Positions 56,727-64,000 of a stretch of 64,000 nucleotides of DNA are shown here, piece by piece. The stretch is from a virus. A model generated the notes under the pieces. It saw only the letters and a list, made by a program, of their open reading frames with translations, ran no database searches and was not told the DNA's origin. Both the position numbers and the translations under genes were made by a program. Numbering within the stretch: position 1 is the stretch's first letter; every line of letters begins with the position of its first letter. The stretch covers positions 93,358 through 157,357 of the IMG/VR virus record IMGVR_UViG_3300018080_000002; one strand, 5' to 3'.

Positions 56727-58574
56727 ATGAGAAAATTATGGTTAGCATTAATTTGTTTGCTGTTTACATCGGTAGCGTTTTCCCGTCCTGTGGTGGTGGT
56801 AAACCCAGAGCAGGATGAGGACATTGAGTTTAAGGTGAATGATGGTGGTACTATTAAAGAGGCTTTGAATATAGATGGTGCTACATCTTATGTTAAGGTT
56901 CTTGAGAGACTGGGTATTGGGACTGCGCCATCCGTGACGTTTCATACGGTGGTGTCAGGAAATCATAATATAAGTAGATTGCAGGGTGGTGATTCTAACC
57001 ATACCAGTATCCAGTTGTCAAACTCAGACACTTCTGATTTGTGGGGTTTGGTTAGGGACGGCGGTGATTCTGACAAGTTTAAGATTTACTATAATACGAC
57101 TCCTGGTAATGATTATTTTACAATAAGTACTGATGGAAAAGTTGAGATAGATGGAGCTGGTACTGCTGCATCAGGATATGATTTAAAGGTAAACTCAGTA
57201 GCTACTACTGATGCTGGCGATAACAATTTTATGACTACGTTTTATAACGGGTCTAAAATGATCGGTGGGTTTTATAAAACTCATGCTAATGGGGGTATTT
57301 TAAGCCTTAAGAAAACAGATGGAACATCTAATGGTGTTTGGTTAGCTGGAGGTGCTACTTCCTATTTTGATAATAATGAACAGGGTGTTGCTTTTGGTGA
57401 TGCTGGTAAAGATTCAGATGTCCCGTTTTATTTCAATGCTTATAAGTCTGGTTGTGGTTATGCGTCAGGAGCGAATTACCCGAATGGTACTGTTGCAGCT
57501 TTTAGTAGAGCAGCGACCAACTGTACGGCTGGTATAGCGCAGGTTTATATAACAGGCGGTGGTCCATATGCTTATTTGTATTTAGGTGATCATACGAATC
57601 CATCAAGGGGTGGGATTTTCTACGATACTGATACACTGCATTTGGCTAATGGTGGGAGTGCAGTGAGGATAGATGCGTCTAAAACTGTTGTAGTTAATGG
57701 ATCTAATTTAACTGGTGGTCAGCTTGAGGTACAAAGTACAGGTAATGCTCAATTATCTATAGTGTCTGATAATGACAATAACACAGCGCAGGCTTTTGCT
57801 AGTATTTTCTTTAGTGACTACACTAATGCCAAGGGGGTTATTAGAGGTGACTATGGCGGTGCTAGTGAGGCTTTAAGGATTAACCCTAGTGGATATGGAG
57901 GCAATATATCTCTAGCTGAGGGTGGGGGTAAAGTAGGTTTTGGCGTTAATCCAACGTATTTACATCATGTAGAGTATAACACTAGTACTCGTATGGCTGT
58001 GTTTAAGAATACGAGTACATCTAATGGTCAAATTTTGGGTCTCGAAACAAACATAAATAGTAATTCAAATTTACAACAGATATTTCATATTTATACTCAA
58101 AGAGGTGGTGCTTCAAGTACTGAAATGTACGTTTCCAATAACGGCCAGATTTATGTAGATCCGGATAATTGGGCAACAGGCGGTACTGCAATAGGTGTAA
58201 GTTCAACATCAGGAGGGCATTTAACAACAAGTCCTTCAAGTAGGCGATATAAGGAAAATATAAGTACAGAAAATTTCTATAATGAAATAGATACAAGTAA
58301 GATTTTTGATTTAGAGCCTGTTGTTTTCGATTATAAGGTGGATGGTAGGCATTCCTTTGGCTACATAGCTGAAGATGTTTATCCCAATGTCCCAAGTGTT
58401 GTTTATATTGCAGAGCAAGAGGATGGTTCAAGGCAGATTGAATCTGTGGATTATAGAATGCTGTCAGTGCTCATTATTGAAGAATTTAAAAAGACTAAAA
58501 AAGAAAATGAATTAATGAAATCATGGATTTGTTCTCAAGATAATGCTCCAGAAGCATTATGCGTAGGTTATTAG
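56727..58574 (+). CDS. exported S74-chaperone fibre protein
   Basis: 615 aa. MRKLWLALICLLFTSVAFSR is a Sec signal peptide. After it VNPEQDEDIEFKVNDGGTIK and LGIGTAPSVTFH show the same N-terminal domain as 53326 and 54964. The C-terminal 112 residues (SSRRYKENI, KIFDLEPVVFDYK, FGYIAEDVYP, LSVLIIEEF) are the Peptidase_S74 intramolecular chaperone, which normally cleaves itself before the Ser of SSRR (about 504). Trimeric beta-helix fibre expected. Signal peptide plus S74 recalls adhesive fibres of predatory Bdellovibrio. Confidence 0.85.
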   Translation: MRKLWLALICLLFTSVAFSRPVVVVNPEQDEDIEFKVNDGGTIKEALNIDGATSYVKVLERLGIGTAPSVTFHTVVSGNHNISRLQGGDSNHTSIQLSNSDTSDLWGLVRDGGDSDKFKIYYNTTPGNDYFTISTDGKVEIDGAGTAASGYDLKVNSVATTDAGDNNFMTTFYNGSKMIGGFYKTHANGGILSLKKTDGTSNGVWLAGGATSYFDNNEQGVAFGDAGKDSDVPFYFNAYKSGCGYASGANYPNGTVAAFSRAATNCTAGIAQVYITGGGPYAYLYLGDHTNPSRGGIFYDTDTLHLANGGSAVRIDASKTVVVNGSNLTGGQLEVQSTGNAQLSIVSDNDNNTAQAFASIFFSDYTNAKGVIRGDYGGASEALRINPSGYGGNISLAEGGGKVGFGVNPTYLHHVEYNTSTRMAVFKNTSTSNGQILGLETNINSNSNLQQIFHIYTQRGGASSTEMYVSNNGQIYVDPDNWATGGTAIGVSSTSGGHLTTSPSSRRYKENISTENFYNEIDTSKIFDLEPVVFDYKVDGRHSFGYIAEDVYPNVPSVVYIAEQEDGSRQIESVDYRMLSVLIIEEFKKTKKENELMKSWICSQDNAPEALCVGY

Positions 58575-58592
58575 TAACGTTGTTTTGATGAA

Positions 58593-58615
58593 TTACTGAG
58601 TGTATTGCTTAGTAA
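58593..58615 (+). terminator. hairpin between S74 fibre and next gene
   Basis: TTACTGAG-TGTATTG-CTTAGTAA forms an 8-bp stem (one G-T). No T run. Gap of 64 nt after the exported fibre. Weak terminator candidate. Confidence 0.35.
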
Positions 58616-58638
58616 GAAACATTTTAAAGGAGTAAATT

Positions 58639-58842
58639 ATGAAAGAGAAATTGTCATTACCTACGTTTGTTGTTGTAATTTTTTTGGCTGGATGTTTGTT
58701 TGGCGCTCATTCTTTGTATTTGCATTTAAAGATTGATAGTGCGCTGTCAAACCATGCTGCATTACAGAAAGGTGTTGAGGGATTTGCCAAACAGGTCAAT
58801 GACGAGTTTAAGAAGCGCCCTGTAAAAGATGACAAAAAATAG
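58639..58842 (+). CDS. small single-pass membrane protein
   Basis: 67 aa. One membrane helix (residues about 8-27, FVVVIFLAGCLFGAHSLYLH) then a basic soluble helix (KRPVKDDKK). Could be an i-spanin or holin-like lysis protein, or a signal-anchored virion partner. Good Shine-Dalgarno AAAGGAG. Confidence 0.55.
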   Translation: MKEKLSLPTFVVVIFLAGCLFGAHSLYLHLKIDSALSNHAALQKGVEGFAKQVNDEFKKRPVKDDKK

Positions 58843-58851
58843 GATTGGTAG

Positions 58852-59139
58852 ATGAGTGGACCTGCACAAAATTGCAAGTTTGATATTCCGGGTAGGTTTC
58901 CGCTCAAAGCTACCGATGTTAGAGAGATAAGTGTACTCCGCCTTCGTATTCCAGCATTAAGCGAGGTAGGAGTACAGGTTCATAACAGGGCTATATTGAA
59001 CCCGATATTTAAGAGGTTTGATAACTGGTGGGTTGATGCTATGGGTTCAGTGGATGTCCGTTATGATTTTGATTTTGTAGAGGCGATTCTCAGAAACGTG
59101 ACAGACTGTGATTTGGATATTTTGATCAGGATATTGTAG
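58852..59139 (+). CDS. small beta protein (hypothetical)
   Basis: 95 aa. KFDIPGRFPLKATDVREISV and IPALSEVGVQVHNR, then WWVDAMGSVDVRYDFDF; looks like a small beta domain that might be structural. Three residues separate it from the next gene. Function unknown. Confidence 0.6.
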   Translation: MSGPAQNCKFDIPGRFPLKATDVREISVLRLRIPALSEVGVQVHNRAILNPIFKRFDNWWVDAMGSVDVRYDFDFVEAILRNVTDCDLDILIRIL

Positions 59140-59141
59140 AA

Positions 59142-59627
59142 ATGGTTCAAGGACAATGTGTACCGTACACGTTTGCAGACGAATTTCAGAGAATCAGAGA
59201 GTGTCTAGCCGAGCTAGGTTGCACTCCGAGTGATGGTTCTACGACTGGTGTACCTATCGATATCCGAACCAGTGGTCGTGTAGATATTTCTGGAGATTCA
59301 TTTCAGACTGTTTTGGAGTGGTGTATTCCTGACAATCAGAAGTTTCAGTTAAAACATTTTTATGTAAGTTTACTTGGGTTTTCAGGCGAAGTGGTTGTCG
59401 ATTACACTAGAGATAAGATAAACTATGAATTGATACGCAGTTATATTTTGAATGTCCAGAGTCCTAATTTTGAGGAAAATTTAGCTGGCTGTATTACAAA
59501 GTTTCCTAAAATATCTGATGAATACAGTTGTTTTCGTATTAGGGCTAAGATGAATGGTGGAGCATGCACAAACCTAGAAGGTACTGTGTTTGCTGCTATA
59601 AATGGTTTCCTACTTCCGTACCCGTAG
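59142..59627 (+). CDS. hypothetical structural protein
   Basis: 161 aa. Short N-terminal helix (FADEFQRIRECLAELGC), then TGVPIDIRTSGRVDISGDSF and an even beta body. Similar DISGD/VSG loop occurs in the following proteins. Probably a fibre or head-decoration piece; no family recognised. Confidence 0.6.
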   Translation: MVQGQCVPYTFADEFQRIRECLAELGCTPSDGSTTGVPIDIRTSGRVDISGDSFQTVLEWCIPDNQKFQLKHFYVSLLGFSGEVVVDYTRDKINYELIRSYILNVQSPNFEENLAGCITKFPKISDEYSCFRIRAKMNGGACTNLEGTVFAAINGFLLPYP

Positions 59628-59696
59628 ATTGTTCAGACGTTTAGGTTATTGGTTTTTTCTTAATTAATCTATGGTCATATCAGATGGAGGTAGCAC

Positions 59697-60431
59697 ATGA
59701 ATGATCTAGGTACAGTAATTTCCCGTTATAGGGACACATTGTCGGCATACTGTGACAATCAGTATGTTCCGATTGCGGTCGATCCTTATGGAAGGATCGT
59801 TTTTACTCACGAAGAATCAAGTGTAAGTGGTAGTGGTCTTTATTCGTCTGTCAGGATTGGCGACGGTACGGATCTGTTAGATGTTATCAATTATGGTGAT
59901 ACGGTCAGTGGCAACACAGGTCTTATTGTTTATGGGGAGGATGAAAGTGGTAATGCTTATCCGATTCCTATTGACAATGATAGGGTTAAAGTTGTTCTTC
60001 CTGATCAGCCTATTGGTGTTAGCGGTACTATCAATGTCGATTTTACTCCTGGTACGGAAGGTGATACGCACAGTGATGAAGCTGGTGCAAATACAGAGCC
60101 AGGTGTTGTCGATAGCGTTGGAACATCGACTTGGGTGGATGTTGTTTCTGTGCCTGTCGGTGCTGGTACGACATACAACCTATTAGGCGTTCATTACACA
60201 GCGGACAGGACGTCTCAGTTCCGTCTAATAGTAGAGGATAATGGTACTCCTGCTGAGTATATTGGAAACTGGATTGCGACACAGAACGTAGCTAGTTATG
60301 ACATGCAGCTCCAGAGAGCGAGAGAGATTGCTGGTGCTGCTAATAGGATTATTAAGCTACAGGCGATTCGTTTGGCTGCTTGTACTGTTGATGCTAATGT
60401 CTCAGGCCGTATTAATGGTTATACCGAATAA
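59697..60431 (+). CDS. structural protein with VSG motifs
   Basis: 244 aa. RDTLSAYCDNQYVPIAVDPY and several beta strands, with four VSG tripeptides (SSVSGSGLYS, DTVSGNTGL, IGVSGTINV, NVSGRIN). Ends with a compact domain (LIVEDNGTPAEYIGNWIATQ). No known domain; probably virion. GGAGG upstream. Confidence 0.62.
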   Translation: MNDLGTVISRYRDTLSAYCDNQYVPIAVDPYGRIVFTHEESSVSGSGLYSSVRIGDGTDLLDVINYGDTVSGNTGLIVYGEDESGNAYPIPIDNDRVKVVLPDQPIGVSGTINVDFTPGTEGDTHSDEAGANTEPGVVDSVGTSTWVDVVSVPVGAGTTYNLLGVHYTADRTSQFRLIVEDNGTPAEYIGNWIATQNVASYDMQLQRAREIAGAANRIIKLQAIRLAACTVDANVSGRINGYTE

Positions 60432-60475
60432 CGTTAGGTATTTTTGGTTATTGAGGATTCGATGTTGATTTTTCA

Positions 60476-60498
60476 GGGGGAGTTGTTCTAGCTCCCCT
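60476..60498 (+). terminator. hairpin GGGGAG...CTCCCC before small structural genes
   Basis: GGGGAG at 60477-60482 pairs with CTCCCC at 60492-60497 around a 9-nt loop, in an 87-nt gap. No T run follows. Possible transcript structure or weak terminator. Confidence 0.4.
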
Positions 60499-60518
60499 CG
60501 ACATATGTTTTGGGGTTT

Positions 60519-60878
60519 ATGATGTCTGAATTGTCTAAAATTGTTGAAACTTTAAAATCGTCTCCGGTTCCTTTGGTTGATTCTGATGAGGGTTGGGAGA
60601 CTGTTGATGAGATAGCTTTGACGCCAAAGACTGGTATAGAGATGAAAAAGATACATATCCAGGGTGCTCCTGGTTCGTTGGTTCGTATCAGGTCAGAGGC
60701 CATTAAGGGCAAATCCTACGATGCTACGATTTGGAAATATAAAAGTCGAGGTATCCCGAAAACGTTTGATTTAGATGGCTACGATTGTGGTGGTCACGAT
60801 GTTAGGCGTATAAAGATTCAGCGTCTTATAGGTAATGAGTGTGAGGCGAAGATAGAATACAAGCGTCACGGAGATTAG
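60519..60878 (+). CDS. hypothetical structural protein
   Basis: 119 aa. Helical start (SELSKIVETLKSSPV), then a beta body (GIEMKKIHIQGAPGSLVRIR). Start at ATG 60519/60522 after GGGG is preferred to the upstream TTG. No known family. Confidence 0.55.
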   Translation: MMSELSKIVETLKSSPVPLVDSDEGWETVDEIALTPKTGIEMKKIHIQGAPGSLVRIRSEAIKGKSYDATIWKYKSRGIPKTFDLDGYDCGGHDVRRIKIQRLIGNECEAKIEYKRHGD

Positions 60879-60881
60879 TAG

Positions 60882-61211
60882 ATGTATGATGTCCAGACTG
60901 AGATAGTTGACTCATTGATATCTGAGCACTATGAGGGTTCGGTTAGTGGTATTGGTGCGGTTGTGGATATTGCAAGCACAAAAGTTGTTCGTGGCGGTTT
61001 AGTTTATAATCCTACGGTTGGTCCTAATGCGACTACTAACGGGGTTAATAAGTATATCAGGGTGAGCTTAGACGGTGGTAGCGGTTGGATTACCATCCCA
61101 TATGGAGGCAAACTGTGCTTTGGTATTAGACCTGATGACGACACAGTTAAGATAGATGCTGGAGTAAGTGGCGGCATTGGTTATGAAGTAGTGTTGGCGG
61201 TGGAAAAATGA
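60882..61211 (+). CDS. small beta structural protein
   Basis: 109 aa with GSVSGIGAVV and AGVSGGIG, and VSLDGGSGWITIPYGGKLCF giving a small beta-sandwich pattern. Its end overlaps the next start (ATGA at 61208-61211). Confidence 0.6.
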   Translation: MYDVQTEIVDSLISEHYEGSVSGIGAVVDIASTKVVRGGLVYNPTVGPNATTNGVNKYIRVSLDGGSGWITIPYGGKLCFGIRPDDDTVKIDAGVSGGIGYEVVLAVEK

Positions 61212-61705
61212 GAAATCACCCAATTTGTTTGCATACGGTTCCTAGAGCTGGAGAGGTTCCTACTGAATATGTAAGTGGAATTCCTGAGGATGTTGATAAT
61301 GTTCAGGAGTTTTTGGAGTATTTGCTAACAATAGCTGGTATCTCTGCGTCTCCAGGTTTTACATGGGGTCGATCTGGAAATGTTGTTTCTAATTCATGGC
61401 TTTTGAATGATACGGTTCCGTCAAATTTGACTGGTAGAACTGTGTTTATTTATAACGCAGAGGTAATTCAATTTTTCACATCGAATCAAGATGATCCTTC
61501 GACATATACGCTGGGATTGTATGAACATGATGGTGTTACATATACGTTATTGGAGACTATCGCTGTTGTTGGTGCGAGGACGGCGACTAAGGATTTGACT
61601 GGAGTGTACCCAACAAAGGGTAATGAGTTGGCGGTTAAAGTGGAGAGTGGATCAGGTAAGAACATAACTTGTGGTGTTCTTATGAAAGGGACATTAGTGC
61701 CATGA
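61208..61705 (+). CDS. hypothetical beta structural protein
   Basis: 165 aa. Beta-rich, with LTGRTVFIYNAEVIQFFTSN and TYTLGLYEHDGVTYTLLETI, similar to the body of the next protein (LALWKINPD ... TETFSI), so the two are probably paralogues of one small beta-sandwich. One VSG. Overlaps both neighbours. Confidence 0.6.
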   Translation: MRNHPICLHTVPRAGEVPTEYVSGIPEDVDNVQEFLEYLLTIAGISASPGFTWGRSGNVVSNSWLLNDTVPSNLTGRTVFIYNAEVIQFFTSNQDDPSTYTLGLYEHDGVTYTLLETIAVVGARTATKDLTGVYPTKGNELAVKVESGSGKNITCGVLMKGTLVP

Positions 61706-62499
61706 AACGAATTAAGTACGTTGGTCCTGGTGACTTTTATGAGATTCCTGAAGTCGGAGAGACTGTTAGCGGTACTAGTTTTTATGAAACTGGATACCGT
61801 GAGATTCACCCGACTATATATCCGTATTATGCTGATGCTGCTTATATCACTGATTCTACGTTGGTTTCTGGCATTGATATGGAATATTTAGTTATTAATG
61901 ACGGAGAGTTGGATGTAGCGGTTAGTGGTGTTGGAAATCAGTATGATGGTGTAGGAACTGAGAAACATGGGTTTGCCAGGGACTACATGAAATACCCTGA
62001 TGAGGCGTTTAATGTTAGGTTTAGATCTAGTCCTGAGCGATTGAATGGGTTTGAGTCTAAAGATGTTCAGAGAGCAATAGAGGAATCTAAGCAGTCGGCG
62101 TTTGGAAACGATTCTGATACGTTACAGTTTGCAAAACAGGGATCGTCTAGTAATAACACGTATTTGCTGACGCTGAATAATATTTCGGGTAATGATTCAC
62201 CTGATCATGTGCCGTGGGATGTTTTGTTTTTAAGATGGTCAGTAGCGACTGCTGCTGCTCCACCGGCTCCGTTTACGTTGGCTCTGTGGAAAATCAATCC
62301 AGATCATTCAGTGGCATCGATTGTATATACAGAGACGTTTTCTATTACTAACGGTAATTTTACGGGACATTCAGGCTATACGCTGTCAAATCAGAATATT
62401 GTTATTGAAAAAGGGTATGGTATTTATGTTCAGGTTACAGCTGTAGGCAATCCGAAGCCTACAGATTTGAACGTACTTTGTTGGACTAGGAGGTTGTAA
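61702..62499 (+). CDS. structural protein with beta-sandwich and VSG motifs
   Basis: 265 aa. Three VSG motifs in the N-terminal half. The C-terminal 130 residues (DTLQFAKQGSSSNNTYLLTL, FTLALWKINPDHSVASIVYT, YGIYVQVTAV) form a jelly-roll-like carbohydrate-binding-type sandwich also seen in 61208. Might bind a glycan or attach to the virion. ATG 61702 starts on the previous stop. Confidence 0.62.
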   Translation: MKRIKYVGPGDFYEIPEVGETVSGTSFYETGYREIHPTIYPYYADAAYITDSTLVSGIDMEYLVINDGELDVAVSGVGNQYDGVGTEKHGFARDYMKYPDEAFNVRFRSSPERLNGFESKDVQRAIEESKQSAFGNDSDTLQFAKQGSSSNNTYLLTLNNISGNDSPDHVPWDVLFLRWSVATAAAPPAPFTLALWKINPDHSVASIVYTETFSITNGNFTGHSGYTLSNQNIVIEKGYGIYVQVTAVGNPKPTDLNVLCWTRRL

Positions 62500-62500
62500 G

Positions 62501-63337
62501 ATGTCTTTTAATGCGTGTTATGTGAAGCAGGTAACTTATGAGTCTAGGACATATTACAACAAAGTCTTTGATCTGAATGAGGAATACCTGATACCTGATT
62601 CTGACAGAATTGGGTTTATGAGTAACCTTGCATTGTTATCTGATGTTGTTAGTGGTGCAGCTTTAATAGGAAATGGGACTGAGTATTTTGATGATATTGG
62701 TTTCCAGTTAGATTGGTTGAGAAATAGGGATATTAATGCGCGAGACGATGAGAATCACTTAGAAATTAAGCAGGTGATGGCCAAGGATACATATCATTAT
62801 GAGCCGCGATCGTTGGACTTTACAACTGCCAAATATAACTCTCTTTATAATAGAAAACACGATGGAAATTGTATTCCTGACGGAACGGATTACGGTGATG
62901 CGTTCATGTATTTCTATAACGTCAGTGGCGTAGCGATGGAGAGAGATGACTATGATAGCGATGAGGATTTTCAGTTAGCGTTATCGAATAGCGTGAGTGG
63001 TTGTTGTAAGACGGTCGTTAAATTTATTCCTGACTATGATTATTCGATCAAGTCAGGTGTTTTGATGCTGGCTGAAGAGTGGGATTATGATGGATATGTT
63101 TGGTGTTTATTGGCTCCAGATATTCCGGAGGCATGGGGTGGTCAAGCTCCGTTTTTGGCTGGCGGGTATAATATGAGATTTTTTCCTGCCCGTTCGTATA
63201 TTCGCATGGATGGACAGACGACTTTCCATATACTACAGGATTTAGTTTACTATTCGCACGTTATAGGATTAGTCGTAAAACACGATCCTGGGGATCAAAA
63301 AGGTATCCAGATGATTTACGAGCACTATAAGGAATAG
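62501..63337 (+). CDS. hypothetical structural protein
   Basis: 278 aa. Acidic, aromatic-rich, with three VSG motifs. A C-terminal beta part (DGYVWCLLAPDIPEAWGGQA, YNMRFFPARSYIRMDGQTTF) may be a receptor-binding or host-glycan domain. No family recognised. Starts directly after the previous stop. Confidence 0.58.
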   Translation: MSFNACYVKQVTYESRTYYNKVFDLNEEYLIPDSDRIGFMSNLALLSDVVSGAALIGNGTEYFDDIGFQLDWLRNRDINARDDENHLEIKQVMAKDTYHYEPRSLDFTTAKYNSLYNRKHDGNCIPDGTDYGDAFMYFYNVSGVAMERDDYDSDEDFQLALSNSVSGCCKTVVKFIPDYDYSIKSGVLMLAEEWDYDGYVWCLLAPDIPEAWGGQAPFLAGGYNMRFFPARSYIRMDGQTTFHILQDLVYYSHVIGLVVKHDPGDQKGIQMIYEHYKE

Positions 63338-63343
63338 AGGGAG

Positions 63344-63874
63344 ATGAGGATATTATATGCTAAGAATAATAAGTATTATTCGAAGTTAATGATGAAAGTA
63401 GAGGGTAGTCCCGTCAGTCATGTCGGGATTTTATTTTTCAACGATAGTTTAGACATAGTAATTGATTGTACGAAACCGTATGGGAAAAGGTATCCATTAG
63501 AGGCTTGGGTCAAAAAGTACGAGATTGTATTGATTCAGGAGATACCGATGGTTCCTCGTTTTGAGAGAGATTGTATGGAAAAAGTTCGTAAAGCATGTGT
63601 TGGAACGCCCTATGATTGGGGTGCGTATTGGTACGCATGGTGTTGGGGTTTACGCCATTTGATAACGAAAGAGCCATATCCAGATAGGAATAAATGGGCC
63701 ACGGAGGGCGGGATGTGGTGTAGCGAGATCTTTAACCCGATCAAACCGGAGTTGAAAAGTCTAGGTATAGACATCACCGATGTTCACTTAGACGCTAAGA
63801 CTCCGTGGATGGTGTATAATATTTTTAAAGAAAGAGGGGTTAAAGATGTATGCAATAAAGCGAGTAAGGGATGA
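63344..63874 (+). CDS. YiiX-type permuted papain-like (NlpC/P60) hydrolase
   Basis: 176 aa. SPVSHVGILFFNDS puts a catalytic-type His at residue 26; GMWCSEIFNPIK holds Cys126. A His early and a C-S-E/Q near the end is the circularly permuted papain layout (YiiX/YaeF). WYAWCWGLRHL separates them. Likely cleaves peptide or amide bonds, such as peptidoglycan or lipids, during entry or release. No signal peptide. Confidence 0.75.
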   Translation: MRILYAKNNKYYSKLMMKVEGSPVSHVGILFFNDSLDIVIDCTKPYGKRYPLEAWVKKYEIVLIQEIPMVPRFERDCMEKVRKACVGTPYDWGAYWYAWCWGLRHLITKEPYPDRNKWATEGGMWCSEIFNPIKPELKSLGIDITDVHLDAKTPWMVYNIFKERGVKDVCNKASKG

Positions 63875-64000
63875 CTCGAAGCTGGATGAGTTCGTAGTGG
63901 AGTTCTGTAAGCAGATAAGTTACAGGGTTCCACTACAGTTTTTTGAAGATGAGGAGGTTTGGGGTTTATATAAGGACGGAAAACTTGTTGGTGGATTTGC
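63846..64000 (+). CDS. putative GNAT-like acetyltransferase, N-terminal part (truncated by window end)
   Basis: Starts MYAIKRVRDDSKLDEFVVEF at 63846, overlapping the previous gene. VWGLYKDGKLVGGF is the type of strand-turn found where GNAT enzymes form their central sheet. Too short to be sure. Reads to the window edge without a stop. Confidence 0.4.
   Translation, partial: MYAIKRVRDDSKLDEFVVEFCKQISYRVPLQFFEDEEVWGLYKDGKLVGGF

Noticed and set aside
1-64000. tRNA genes, rRNA, CRISPR arrays, insertion sequences, attachment sites
   Set aside because: No cloverleaf, direct-repeat array or transposase recognised by eye. A tRNA scan would settle the first.

Overview
The window is a single-strand, densely packed stretch of a large contractile-tailed bacteriophage (myovirus, probably jumbo class). 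All convincing genes (about 88) lie on the + strand, usually with gaps under 15 nt or with ATGA/TAATG overlaps. The phage call rests on a tail sheath, two gp19-type tube proteins, a tape measure, an LysM/gp53-like wedge, a gp27-like hub, a gp5-like spike, gp25, gp6/J, gpI and a long series of fibres. The host is probably Gram-negative: there is a lipobox lipoprotein, several secretory signal peptides and an AmiD-type amidase fold. Terminase, portal, major capsid, polymerase and replication genes are not in this window.

Layout: (1) 1-14.4 kb holds head/neck and probable internal-virion proteins: a ParB-like end, an HEXXH metallopeptidase, an acidic protein, neck/connector candidates, an RmlB-like sugar-nucleotide dehydratase, a run of small proteins with similar amphipathic N-terminal leaders, an FtsZ/tubulin-like GTPase next to an AAA+ ATPase, and a 741-aa protein. 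(2) 14.4-19.6 kb holds a DNA methyltransferase, a cold-shock protein, an amidase-fold protein with altered metal ligands, and tail-completion candidates. (3) 19.6-24 kb holds sheath, a free-standing PD-(D/E)XK homing-type endonuclease, and two tube genes. (4) 24-29 kb is an accessory cassette in which eight proteins share one N-terminal leader joined to different bodies, plus a TylF-like methyltransferase. (5) 29-43.6 kb holds an RHH regulator behind a promoter-bearing gap, a tail-assembly chaperone with a -1 frameshift site, a methyltransferase and a glycosyltransferase, tape measure and baseplate. (6) 43.6-63.9 kb holds fibres and adhesins, including three fibre-like proteins that carry secretory signal peptides, one with a C-terminal S74 chaperone, mixed with a lipoprotein and small membrane proteins, and then small virion proteins and a YiiX-type papain-like hydrolase.

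The most interesting signals are: a leader-plus-cargo protein family whose leaders end in L-x-E (the cleavage rule of T4-type prohead proteases), suggesting many different proteins packaged in the head; exported fibre-like proteins; a 14-bp hairpin repeat present five times at 9-15 kb spacing; about 55 occurrences of the tripeptide Val-Ser-Gly, almost all in tail and fibre proteins; and a tubulin-like plus AAA+ gene pair inside the virion block. All family assignments were made by reading the sequence; no database search was run.
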